Numbered from the stretch's first letter, positions 1 to 7,504 are shown. The stretch is DNA of 9,838 nt from an uncultured Bacteroidota bacterium (GCA_903959115.1 CAJBVU010000022.1:1-9838); one strand, 5' to 3'. Made by a program: numbers and translations. The notes: generated by a model not told the origin, from the sequence alone.

Positions 1-1353
1 CACAACCCACGCCCCACGAGGATTCCAGCGGGTAAATATTCCCACCACAAACAATCCCAACAGCGGACCATAAGTATATGTCGCTACCATCAAAACCGTA
101 TCGATCAAAGAACTTTCATTGAGCCAGTAAAAGAGCAGAATACAAAAGAACAGCGCAACGGCAAATCCAAAATGCAAGCGCTGCCTTATTTTTCGCTTAT
201 AAGCATCTGAATGCGTATCATCCGTATCGCCAAATCCCAAAAAATCATGGTACACGCTGGTTGTCAACGTGGTTAAAACACTATCCGCACTGCTAAAGGT
301 AGCCGCACTCAATCCCAACATAAAAGCAAACGGAACCAACCAGGGCTCCCCAAATATATTCAAATGACCGTTCAATGCTAACATTGGAAAAATCCCGTCG
401 GTGGAAGGCTTTCCATTCAATGTTGGTATGGCGATTTGATACTTTTGCAAATACGCATGTAACATCACCCCCAAACTCAAGAAAAATACATTCACAACCA
501 TCACAACCAATCCTGTGGTCACCATGTTTTTCTGGGCATCCCCAAGCGACTTACAGCTCAGATTCTTTTGCATCATATTCTGATCAAGGCCCGTCATTGC
601 AATACACATCGCGGCACCGCCCAAAAACTGCTTCCAAAAATTCAGTTTGCTGTTGCTATCCCAAACGAATACGTCGCTCATTTCAGACGACATAATTCGA
701 TGCCAGGGAGAATCGCCACCTTTTTGCCAAAAATCGAACCACTCCAAACCATCTACCAAGGCAAACACACAAACCAAAACACCCCCAATCAGAAATACGC
801 TCTGTAAAGCATCGGTAACAACGAGTGTTTTAATGCCACCCTTCATCGTGTAGGCCAAAATCAAAAGGATAATCACAATAACCGACACAAAAAAGGGCAC
901 GCCCATCGGTCCAAACAAATAGGTCTGTAATACGGCAACCGTAAGAAACAAACGAGCTGCGCTCCCCAACAACCGAGACAAAACAAAAAACGATGCACCC
1001 ACACGTTGGTGTTCTAAGCCAAGTCGAGTCCCTAAATACGTATAAATGGAAGTAAGATTTTGCTTATAGTATAGCGGCAAAAGCACATAAGCGATGACAA
1101 AATACCCCGCCACATAACCAAACACCACCTGCATGTAACTCCAATGAGCCACATTGACTGCCCCAGGAACAGAAATAAAAGAGACCCCGCTCATACTATC
1201 ACTGAGCATTCCCAGCGCCACCATCCACCAAATACTCTGTTTATTCCCAACAAAATAACCATTGTCGTTCGCCTTCTTGCCCGTGATATAGCCAACAAAA
1301 AGCAGCATAAAAAAATACAGCGCCAACGACAACAAGATCAAATTAAAACTCAT
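1..1353 (-). CDS. Sodium:solute symporter (SSS family), 3' end beyond the window
   Basis: An inner-membrane transporter that takes up a solute together with Na+. Its first 451 codons are open from ATG at 1353 to the left edge, so the C-terminus is missing; the family is usually about 480-550 residues, so most of the protein is here. Seen: many hydrophobic segments from residue 4 onward, the glycine-rich YTMKGGIKTLVVTDALQ stretch (168-184) typical of the family, a DQNMMQKNL stretch (257-265) matching the conserved cytoplasmic loop, and SAATFSSADSVLTT (349-362), which corresponds to the helix carrying the Na2-site serines in vSGLT-like proteins. The start overlaps the stop of the upstream gene by four bases (ATGA, 1350-1353), suggesting translational coupling. 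The solute cannot be told from the sequence; sugar, sialic acid, proline and pantothenate carriers all share these motifs. Confidence 0.93.
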   Translation of the reverse strand, partial: MSFNLILLSLALYFFMLLFVGYITGKKANDNGYFVGNKQSIWWMVALGMLSDSMSGVSFISVPGAVNVAHWSYMQVVFGYVAGYFVIAYVLLPLYYKQNLTSIYTYLGTRLGLEHQRVGASFFVLSRLLGSAARLFLTVAVLQTYLFGPMGVPFFVSVIVIILLILAYTMKGGIKTLVVTDALQSVFLIGGVLVCVFALVDGLEWFDFWQKGGDSPWHRIMSSEMSDVFVWDSNSKLNFWKQFLGGAAMCIAMTGLDQNMMQKNLSCKSLGDAQKNMVTTGLVVMVVNVFFLSLGVMLHAYLQKYQIAIPTLNGKPSTDGIFPMLALNGHLNIFGEPWLVPFAFMLGLSAATFSSADSVLTTLTTSVYHDFLGFGDTDDTHSDAYKRKIRQRLHFGFAVALFFCILLFYWLNESSLIDTVLMVATYTYGPLLGLFVVGIFTRWNPRGAWVV

Positions 1354-3959
1354 GGAGTGGTTTTCTTTTTGGGTAAATTCAACAAATTCCGTAACGATTC
1401 ATCGGTATACAATTGTTCGGCGGCCACTTGTAAAGGCAAGTACATCAATGTATTATTTTTGATTTCAAGCTTTCTAAATGCATCGCCGGACAATGCGTAA
1501 AACCTGCCTTCCGTATCTTTTGCGGCAAAAAAGGCCACTCGAGCGGGATCAAATTGCAACGCAAATTCACGCGTCTGCATCACGGGAGCACTAGACCCTA
1601 CAGGCACTGAAAACACCTGTACCGCATCAGGCTTTTTATAGCCTACAACAAACTGAGCAACATCTATAGGGGCTTGGCCTTGATCTGAAACAACCACATT
1701 GAGCGACAAGACCGAATCAGGCGACATCGGCGATGCCCAGGCAAATCGACCCGTGCTGCGAATTTTGAATGAGTTACGAACCAATCCTTTGGGCAGGGAA
1801 CCTGTTTCCAGAGCCAACACCGCCGTTTGCTGATACTGTTTTTGAAATTGCTGCGCTTGATATACTTGAAACGCATGGTCCTTTTGCAAATGCAAAGCCA
1901 ATACTTGTCGGATCAACTTTTCAAATTTTACTTGTTCTCGACTCGCTTTCTTTGGGTTATCCGACCAACGTGTCTTTGGCTGCAACAATTCGATTTGATA
2001 CAAGCCTTCTGAACTTCTCAGCAAAATATTGACCTGATTCCCGCTTTGATACAAAGAGAAATCCCAGAATTTATGAACCCTAAAAAACAAGTCCATCACT
2101 TCTTTTTTCTCCCAATTGGTCCGAAATGCAAGAGGATAATCTCTCAATGGCTTCAACTCTGGAAATAAGAGCTCCGTTTTATCGTACAAAACCATTTCAA
2201 ACACCCCTTTTTCTGTAGCTTCTTTGCCTTGGAATTTCCTCACCCCAATTACACCCCTACCTCTGCGCAAAACCATTTGATTTTCATTGGCAGCCTTCTC
2301 CCCAACCCTTGCCACTTGAAATTCGGAAAATTTAGCCAACGCTTGCTTGCTCTCGTCTGGATTCAACAAATAATTATACCCCTGGGTACCAATCCTCTCC
2401 TCTAATCCCGACACATTCACAGAAGTCTGAACCGTAGCGGTCTTTCTACCCGCATAAAACTGATAAAAATCAATCGCCGCCATATTGTCGTCCGAAAAAT
2501 CATAATCGTAATCATAATGATTCTTCCACCGATTTCTCTTTCCATCCCATGCATAAAAACGAGCATTATAATCCGGAGCGCAAACAAATCTCACCTCAAG
2601 AAAATAACCCTCTTTTACTTTTAATACCTGTTTACCCGAAAATGCCTCAATGTCTAAAACGATGGGTGCCGCCAAATTATATTGACGTCCTGCGCTATCC
2701 AAAGTTAGCAAAGGCGCATAGGCCATCTGACGTTGGACATCATTCATTACCTTTATCCTCAATCGATAGGATCCTAGCCAATCTTTTCCATCCTCCGTAA
2801 CCATACCACCCTTTGGTACCATCACCACAACGGCTTGGTCGGCCGCAAACAAACGATCTTCACTGTTATTCCCAGAAAATTCAAACCATCCTTCCGCAAA
2901 ATCCCTCAACAAAGGCTCCGTTATTGGTTTGGGGAATTGCGATTTTCCTTGCAAAGGCGTCAACGGAATTGATTGCGCAAAGTCGTTGTACTTCTCCGCC
3001 AAAGGATCAATCACTTCCCCTTCCTCGGCCGATGCAATTACCGGAAAAAAGCCACTGATAAACTTCTGTTCGGCACTCAGCAAAGTGGGGTCCGAGGTCA
3101 TGTAATGCAAAGAAATAGGATGGATTCTACTCTGCTCCTCCGTTGCTCCATTGCGCTTTGTCATTACGATGCTCTTTTCATAGTAACCCACCTGAATCGA
3201 CATATCGCCGAGCAAGGTCACATCTTTTTCCATCATCCACGATGCATTGTCGATGATATTCAAACGATGCAATTTCGACAAGGACTTTACCCCCACCGGA
3301 AGATGGTACAATCGATCCAACGATACCCCCAGCTCTTCTGTATTGGGCAAATAATCCACCACCGCATCGATGGCGAAACTGGCCTCCTTCTGATTGTAAG
3401 GCGCAATTAAACTTATGCGTTTACAGGCCTTCCAATCTTTAAAAAACGAATAATCATCAGGTACGGTCTGAAACACCAGGGTCACACCGGGAATCAACGA
3501 CCAATTTTTGTTCATCAACAAAGCATCTTCTTTACCATCCGGAACATACAAGACCAAGCTATGTAACCATTCCAACTGACTTAAATCTTCATCAGAAAGT
3601 ATGCCTTGATATCGCTGCAACACCGCCTCTTCCAAATTATCGAGCTTTCCCAACACCGCCGCAACACGCGCAATATCGATATCGGCAGAAACGCGAATCC
3701 GCTGTACTTGTGCAAAACTGGGGAGGTTACTCGCCACAAATTGCAAATCCGCAGGGGTAGTAATTTCCACGTACATGGTATATCCAGGGACCGCAGACTT
3801 GGGTTTCACGTAGGATGCTTGACCTTCAGCTACTACAATAAACGATAACCCCAAAAACATTAATAGAAAAGCTCTTAAGAAAACATACCTACTTGAATGT
3901 ATGATATGAATCTTAGATTTTGATTGAATTAATTGTATATAATTATCTGGGTTTACCAT
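1350..3959 (-). CDS. Large exported protein of unknown function, LRR-like N-terminus
   Basis: I do not recognise this 869-residue protein. A hydrophobic segment at about residues 25-43 followed by VAEGQA|S looks like a signal peptide with an unusually long n-region; the protein is probably periplasmic or on the surface. Residues 80-240 contain degenerate leucine-rich-like stretches (for example LSQLEWLHSLVLYV and SLSKLHRLNIID). Residues 375-480 (VPKGG, then DSAGRQYNL, then EAFSGKQVLKVKEG) resemble a beta-rich region that recurs in Bacteroidota envelope proteins; this is a resemblance from memory, not a search result. Residues 481-492 form an acidic-aromatic patch, HYDYDYDFSDDN. The rest is mixed alpha/beta without known catalytic motifs. 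The start at 3959 is chosen because the next in-frame ATG (residue 34) would leave a signal peptide without positive charge. It lies 19 bp after the NlpC/P60 gene and overlaps the symporter by 4 bp, so it may work with that transporter, which is inference. Confidence 0.85.
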   Translation of the reverse strand: MVNPDNYIQLIQSKSKIHIIHSSRYVFLRAFLLMFLGLSFIVVAEGQASYVKPKSAVPGYTMYVEITTPADLQFVASNLPSFAQVQRIRVSADIDIARVAAVLGKLDNLEEAVLQRYQGILSDEDLSQLEWLHSLVLYVPDGKEDALLMNKNWSLIPGVTLVFQTVPDDYSFFKDWKACKRISLIAPYNQKEASFAIDAVVDYLPNTEELGVSLDRLYHLPVGVKSLSKLHRLNIIDNASWMMEKDVTLLGDMSIQVGYYEKSIVMTKRNGATEEQSRIHPISLHYMTSDPTLLSAEQKFISGFFPVIASAEEGEVIDPLAEKYNDFAQSIPLTPLQGKSQFPKPITEPLLRDFAEGWFEFSGNNSEDRLFAADQAVVVMVPKGGMVTEDGKDWLGSYRLRIKVMNDVQRQMAYAPLLTLDSAGRQYNLAAPIVLDIEAFSGKQVLKVKEGYFLEVRFVCAPDYNARFYAWDGKRNRWKNHYDYDYDFSDDNMAAIDFYQFYAGRKTATVQTSVNVSGLEERIGTQGYNYLLNPDESKQALAKFSEFQVARVGEKAANENQMVLRRGRGVIGVRKFQGKEATEKGVFEMVLYDKTELLFPELKPLRDYPLAFRTNWEKKEVMDLFFRVHKFWDFSLYQSGNQVNILLRSSEGLYQIELLQPKTRWSDNPKKASREQVKFEKLIRQVLALHLQKDHAFQVYQAQQFQKQYQQTAVLALETGSLPKGLVRNSFKIRSTGRFAWASPMSPDSVLSLNVVVSDQGQAPIDVAQFVVGYKKPDAVQVFSVPVGSSAPVMQTREFALQFDPARVAFFAAKDTEGRFYALSGDAFRKLEIKNNTLMYLPLQVAAEQLYTDESLRNLLNLPKKKTTP

Positions 3960-3978
3960 AAAGGCTTGGTTGGCGAGT

Positions 3979-4722
3979 TTACATTATTTTGGACCAAGTT
4001 CTGATATCGAACAACTTATGCGTCAACAAACCCGACTGTTCATTTACAATACCATTTGCCGTTAACTGGTCGATGCGAACTTTACCGTAGGCATGAATGA
4101 TCCTATCATCATCTAACAGAATTCCTACATGGGTCACTTTCCCATCGGCATTGGCAAAATAGGCTAGGTCGCCTGGCTTGCGTTGATCCCACATCTCAAG
4201 ACTACCACAAAGGGCTTGTTGATAGGCATCACGGGGCATATTGATTCGCAAAATCTGACCTACAGCTTGCACCAAGCCACTACAATCTATGCCCCAAATG
4301 GAACGTCCGCCCCACAAATAGGGAGTATTGAGGAAGGCCTCCGCCGCTGCCGCGGCTCCGGCCACCAAAAATTTCCCGCCCCGGTAATAATAAATACTTC
4401 CATCAATCACAATCCGACCAGAATCAGGGACGCGGCATCCAGGCGACAACAAAATTTTATCCCCCGCATCGCCCAAAAAGCAACTCCCCAACTCGGAAAC
4501 TATAACCCAATCTGTTTTTTCAAACGAAGAAAAATCCATCAAATACATTTCTGGAATCCAACCCACATATCCATCAAAATCCGCCCTTACCTGCAACCAC
4601 TCCCCATCACTCCCAACCACACTGCAAACCTCCCCAAACAACATCGAACTCACCATCTCACTCTTCGAACTGCTCGAAGCGCGCATCGGAACCCAAGACT
4701 GTAGACAGATTCGCTGCACCAT
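3979..4722 (-). CDS. C40 (NlpC/P60) cysteine peptidase with N-terminal SH3-like domain
   Basis: A predicted peptidoglycan endopeptidase or amidase that cuts near D-Glu/meso-diaminopimelate in stem peptides or muropeptides. Residues 1-65 form a bacterial SH3-like domain (MVSSMLFGEVCSVVG...GYVGWIPEMY). The catalytic NlpC/P60 domain covers about 120-225: the nucleophile is Cys147 in GIDCSGLVQ, the catalytic His is His198 in THVGIL, and His210 in IIHAYGKVRID is the likely third polar residue. There is no signal peptide. The start is firm, because only 2 bp separate it from the ferredoxin stop codon. Related Bacteroidota proteins of about 250 residues also begin directly with the SH3 domain, so a cytoplasmic role in recycling wall peptides is plausible; this is inference. 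An alternative start at Met13 would truncate the SH3 domain. The next gene follows after 19 bp. Confidence 0.93.
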   Translation of the reverse strand: MVQRICLQSWVPMRASSSSKSEMVSSMLFGEVCSVVGSDGEWLQVRADFDGYVGWIPEMYLMDFSSFEKTDWVIVSELGSCFLGDAGDKILLSPGCRVPDSGRIVIDGSIYYYRGGKFLVAGAAAAAEAFLNTPYLWGGRSIWGIDCSGLVQAVGQILRINMPRDAYQQALCGSLEMWDQRKPGDLAYFANADGKVTHVGILLDDDRIIHAYGKVRIDQLTANGIVNEQSGLLTHKLFDIRTWSKIM

Positions 4723-4724
4723 AC

Positions 4725-5072
4725 TTATAAATGCAATCGCTCTTTTCGATCCAACAACAAAGCAACATCTTCCTCGTGATCTGGATCAGGCACACAGCAA
4801 TCTACCGGACAAACCGCAGCACATTGAGGCTCTTCATGGAAACCCGTGCACTCAGTACATTTGTCGGGAACAATAAAATACACTTCCTGACTTACTGGCG
4901 CGAATTTTTCATCCACATTCACCAACCGCCCATCGGCTAACAAAAACTCGCCCGTAACACCCGTACCGTCGGCAATGGCCCACTCAACCCCCGCCTCATA
5001 AATTGCATTGTTAGGACATTCAGGCTCGCAAGCCCCGCAGTTAATACACTCTTCTGTGATAATGATTGCCAT
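4725..5072 (-). CDS. 2[4Fe-4S] ferredoxin, Allochromatium type
   Basis: A small cytoplasmic electron carrier of 115 residues. The first cluster motif is CINCGACEPECP with cysteines 9, 12, 15 and 19. The second has the stretched form CTEC-TGFHEEPQ-CAAVCPVDC with cysteines 72, 75, 84, 88 and 92. The eight-residue insertion between the second and third cysteines of this motif and the CPVDC ending mark the Allochromatium/FdI-like class, which has very low reduction potentials. An insertion of about 50 residues (23-70) separates the motifs, longer than in clostridial ferredoxins of about 55 residues but usual for Bacteroidota homologues. The C-terminal tail is acidic. It is the first gene of the minus-strand run, with its own promoter candidate just upstream. 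Which enzyme it serves cannot be read here; none of its neighbours is a redox enzyme. Confidence 0.95.
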   Translation of the reverse strand: MAIIITEECINCGACEPECPNNAIYEAGVEWAIADGTGVTGEFLLADGRLVNVDEKFAPVSQEVYFIVPDKCTECTGFHEEPQCAAVCPVDCCVPDPDHEEDVALLLDRKERLHL

Positions 5073-5083
5073 AATATATACTA

Positions 5084-5091
5084 CAAAGTTA
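5084..5091 (-). promoter_or_regulatory. Promoter -7 box for the ferredoxin operon
   Basis: On the minus strand this reads TAACTTTG, a full match to the Bacteroidota -7 consensus TAnnTTTG. It ends 11 nt before the ferredoxin ATG, implying a leader of only about 6-8 nt. A possible -33 element is the TTG read from 5116 to 5114 on the minus strand, about 22 nt upstream. The spacing is on the long side and the element is weak. Confidence 0.6.
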
Positions 5092-5102
5092 AAGGCCTTT
5101 TG

Positions 5103-5110
5103 TACCTTCG
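5103..5110 (+). promoter_or_regulatory. Promoter -7 box for the metallophosphoesterase gene
   Basis: TACCTTCG matches TAnnTTTG at all but one fixed position (C for the second-last T). It ends 23 nt before the ATG. No clear -33 TTTG is visible upstream. It lies back to back with the minus-strand box, 11 bp apart. Confidence 0.4.
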
Positions 5111-5133
5111 AATCAATTTTTTAACCCACAACC

Positions 5134-5637
5134 ATGGAAATAGCCATTTTTTCGGACATACACGACAACCTAAAGAATTTAGAATTGGCCATCGACCAAA
5201 TCAAAGCCAAAGGCATAACCAAATTAATCTATTGCGGCGATTTCTGCGCACCCTTTGTAATGGAGCAACTCGGACAGAGTGGCCTTGATATTCATGCAGT
5301 TTGGGGCAACAACGATGGCGATCGATTTAAGCTCACCCAAATCGCTTCGCAATTCCCAAATATCAAATTGTATGGTGAGTACATTGGCGATGAAGACTGT
5401 TTACTAGAGATAGATGGGGTAAAAATTGGTGTTTCCCACTACCACTTTTACGCCAAAACCATGGTAAAAACGGGCTGGTACGATGTGGTTTGCTTTGGAC
5501 ATTCACACAAATCACTCAAACAGAAATTTGGCAACGCGCTTTTGATAAACCCTGGCGAAATTGCAGGCATTTTTGGCCCAGGCACCTATGCCATTTACGA
5601 CACCCAACTACGCGGGTCGGAAATTATCACACTTTAA
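5134..5637 (+). CDS. Metallophosphoesterase, YfcE/MJ0936-like
   Basis: A 167-residue calcineurin-like phosphodiesterase with the full two-metal site visible: D8-I-H10 (DIHDN), G35-D36 (YCGDF), G58-N59-N60-D61 (GNNDGD), H102 (GVSHYHF) and G122-H-S-H125 (GHSHK), followed by the family signature NPGE (139-142). Length and motif order match the small stand-alone YfcE/MJ0936 group, which hydrolyse model phosphodiesters with Mn2+ or related metals; the natural substrate is unknown. There is no signal peptide, so it is cytoplasmic. The ATG at 5134 is supported by the DxH motif at residue 8. There is no Shine-Dalgarno sequence; the leader ends CCCACAACC. It is transcribed alone and converges with uridine kinase, with only 2 bp between the two stop codons. 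Confidence 0.94.
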   Translation: MEIAIFSDIHDNLKNLELAIDQIKAKGITKLIYCGDFCAPFVMEQLGQSGLDIHAVWGNNDGDRFKLTQIASQFPNIKLYGEYIGDEDCLLEIDGVKIGVSHYHFYAKTMVKTGWYDVVCFGHSHKSLKQKFGNALLINPGEIAGIFGPGTYAIYDTQLRGSEIITL

Positions 5638-5639
5638 CC

Positions 5640-6320
5640 TTACGAAAGCCCTTCTCCAATTGCCGCCAACACCGATGGATGGGCATGACATCGGATGTGC
5701 TCAATGATTGCGGCAACATTCTCATCTGCAGGTCCGTTGTTTTCCACAATCAAATCGCAGCGATCCTTATGCGGTAAAATGTGATTGTTATAAGCCGGCA
5801 TCACATGATGTTCCCATTGATGCAAACTTCGCTTTAGCGGAATCCCCCTCTCCCTAATGTCCCTGTCTTTGCGTCGCTGAAAACACAACTCCAAGTCGCA
5901 ATCAATAAAAATCCGGTAATCCAGCAGCGAATCCACCGCGATGTAATCCATAACAAACAAACCCTCAACCAATAAAACTGGTGCCGGACTTACAATTTCC
6001 GTACGATCGGGAGCGTCGTAATTTTCAAACTGATACTTCTTGATCAACACCGGTCGGTAAGCGATTAAACTCATCAAATCCTCATGGAATCGCTCGGAAA
6101 ACAAGGCAGATGGCAAATCGTAATTGGCCTCACCAAATGCATCCACATGCTGCATCTCCAGCGGTTTATAATAATCATCAAAACCCACTATGGTTACCGC
6201 ATCTCCCAGACGAGCTTTTAATGCATCCACAAAGTATGTTTTCCCCGCACCCGACAATCCTGTTAGACCCAAAACAAAGGGCTGAATACTGCTTGTCTTT
6301 TCCAATTCCCTCAGCTCCAT
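5640..6320 (-). CDS. udk: Uridine kinase (pyrimidine ribonucleoside kinase)
   Basis: Phosphorylates uridine and cytidine to UMP and CMP in pyrimidine salvage; cytoplasmic. The 226-residue protein follows the Udk plan: P-loop GLSGAGKT (21-28), FDDYYKP (47-53), NYDLPSA (66-72) matching the N(F/Y)DxPxA motif, YDAPDR (101-106) in place of the YxxHxR-type substrate loop, VEG (118-120), and the arginine-rich lid RRKDRDIRERG (149-159). The chosen start is ATG at 6320; its A is shared with the TGA of the MORN gene (TGATG), so the two are translationally coupled. A TTG one codon upstream is possible but less likely. The substrate loop lacks the usual His, and the C-terminus runs about 15 residues past E. 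coli Udk, so specificity could be shifted; a different P-loop nucleoside kinase is the main alternative. Confidence 0.88.
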   Translation of the reverse strand: MELRELEKTSSIQPFVLGLTGLSGAGKTYFVDALKARLGDAVTIVGFDDYYKPLEMQHVDAFGEANYDLPSALFSERFHEDLMSLIAYRPVLIKKYQFENYDAPDRTEIVSPAPVLLVEGLFVMDYIAVDSLLDYRIFIDCDLELCFQRRKDRDIRERGIPLKRSLHQWEHHVMPAYNNHILPHKDRCDLIVENNGPADENVAAIIEHIRCHAHPSVLAAIGEGLS

Positions 6321-7471
6321 CAACGCTTTTTTGATTTGAAATACTTCTCCTTAACCACCTCACCCTTATCGTCGTACACCTGCTCAACCAAAGGCTCACC
6401 ATTGTTATCCATGAAAACCCATCGACCAACCATTTCTCCATCCGCATATGACCCGCTTCGCTGTTGATAATGACTTACCTGACCATGAACCCAAGGCCCC
6501 TGCCTCACGCCATCCTCGAACATCCCCTCAGATTCAACCTGCAACTTCATCTTCTTGATGGCTTCATCCCAAGCGTCTTTCATTTCCAAAAACCGACCAT
6601 CACGCTGATCTTCCTTAAACGTTTCGATACGAAGCGTATCGCCAAAAGCGTTCAATTCGATAAACGCCCCATTTCGCTTGCCCATCTTCCATCTAGACTC
6701 GGCAATCAAATTACATGTCACCGCATCGTATACGCGAGAAATACTGTCGTGCTTGCCATCTTTGTAATAGTCTTCATTGGCCGCACAACCATTGCGATGA
6801 AACAAATAATATCTACCATGAGGTAATCCTTTTTTGTATTCCTTCACATATCGTAAAATCGAATCCGGATAATAAGAAATCACAGCACCATCCGGCATGT
6901 CTTTGTCGAAATTGGCAATTTGCTCCACCTTGCCATTATCAAAATAAGAAATAGCCGAACCTTGTCGCGCACCCTCTCTGTAGTGCTTTACATACATTGG
7001 CAAACCGTTCATATAATACCCTTTGACTTCACCATCTAAGCTATCGTTTTTGAAATACCCTTCCACTACCACAACCCCAGTTTTTTCATCGGCATACTTA
7101 AAGAATCCATTTTTCTTGCCATCGGCCCAAGTCTCTTCGGCCACAAAAATCCCTTTCTCCGTTAGCTCCTTATAGATGCCATCCTTATACCCATTCTTAT
7201 ACCCTTGCTCCGTATTAATCCGATTATCAGGCCATAATACGATTGATATACCCGTGAATGGCGAAGACCCCTCCATCTGGGAATTGGCTTTCATGGGGGC
7301 GTAAGCGACACCATTTCTTACCTCCAAGGCCGATGCCAGCACCTTTCTAACCAAGGGGTAATTCTTATCCATCTTTGCCTTGTTCGGAGGCAGTTGGACT
7401 GATTGTGAATACACAGTGGCAGGAATCCAACCACAAACAACCAAAGTGAGACAATAGATTAAACGACGCAT
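6320..7471 (-). CDS. Secreted MORN-repeat (YwqK-like) protein
   Basis: A 383-residue exported protein of unknown role. Residues 1-23 are a classic signal peptide (MRR, hydrophobic core, ATVYSQ). From about residue 88 to the end run MORN_2-type repeats of 20-25 residues with the pattern YxNGxxDGxY / YxxGxxxGxxxxY, for example YKNGYKDGIY (91-100), YREGARQGSAISYF, YKKGLPHGRYYLF, WKMGKRNGAFIEL and FEDGVRQGPWVHG. Database entries for such proteins are often labelled 'YwqK antitoxin'; nothing here supports a toxin-antitoxin role, and no toxin gene is adjacent. The reading frame stays open upstream to 7672, but that extension lies over the divergent MmcQ gene and its promoter, so ATG 7471, just before the signal peptide, is preferred. 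It is co-transcribed with uridine kinase through a TGATG junction. Confidence 0.88.
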   Translation of the reverse strand: MRRLIYCLTLVVCGWIPATVYSQSVQLPPNKAKMDKNYPLVRKVLASALEVRNGVAYAPMKANSQMEGSSPFTGISIVLWPDNRINTEQGYKNGYKDGIYKELTEKGIFVAEETWADGKKNGFFKYADEKTGVVVVEGYFKNDSLDGEVKGYYMNGLPMYVKHYREGARQGSAISYFDNGKVEQIANFDKDMPDGAVISYYPDSILRYVKEYKKGLPHGRYYLFHRNGCAANEDYYKDGKHDSISRVYDAVTCNLIAESRWKMGKRNGAFIELNAFGDTLRIETFKEDQRDGRFLEMKDAWDEAIKKMKLQVESEGMFEDGVRQGPWVHGQVSHYQQRSGSYADGEMVGRWVFMDNNGEPLVEQVYDDKGEVVKEKYFKSKKR

Positions 7472-7485
7472 GTAATTAATTTTTT

Positions 7486-7493
7486 CAAAATTA
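7486..7493 (-). promoter_or_regulatory. Promoter -7 box for the MORN-udk operon
   Basis: On the minus strand this reads TAATTTTG, a full TAnnTTTG match, ending 14 nt before the ATG at 7471. The leader would be about 9-11 nt. No good -33 TTTG is visible at the usual distance. Confidence 0.55.
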
Positions 7494-7504
7494 AAGGGGA
7501 GTAT

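Noticed and set aside
1144..1500. 118-codon open frame on the plus strand
   Set aside because: It spans the overlap of the symporter and exported-protein genes on the minus strand and shows no protein-like features.
2973..3410. 145-codon open frame on the plus strand
   Set aside because: It lies entirely inside the large exported-protein gene on the minus strand, and its product is rich in His, Arg and Gln without any fold signature; a shadow frame.
4183..4704. 173-codon open frame on the plus strand
   Set aside because: It is antisense to the NlpC/P60 gene, whose catalytic motifs are unmistakable; the translated shadow is low-complexity (His, Thr, Pro, Arg).
6321..6323. TTG start for uridine kinase one codon upstream
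   Set aside because: The adjacent ATG at 6320 forms a standard TGATG junction; TTG adds only one residue and is the weaker start.
6320..7471. Toxin-antitoxin reading of the MORN protein (the YwqK 'antitoxin' label)
   Set aside because: The protein is exported, has only MORN repeats, and its neighbours are a metabolic kinase and an MmcQ protein; there is no toxin candidate.
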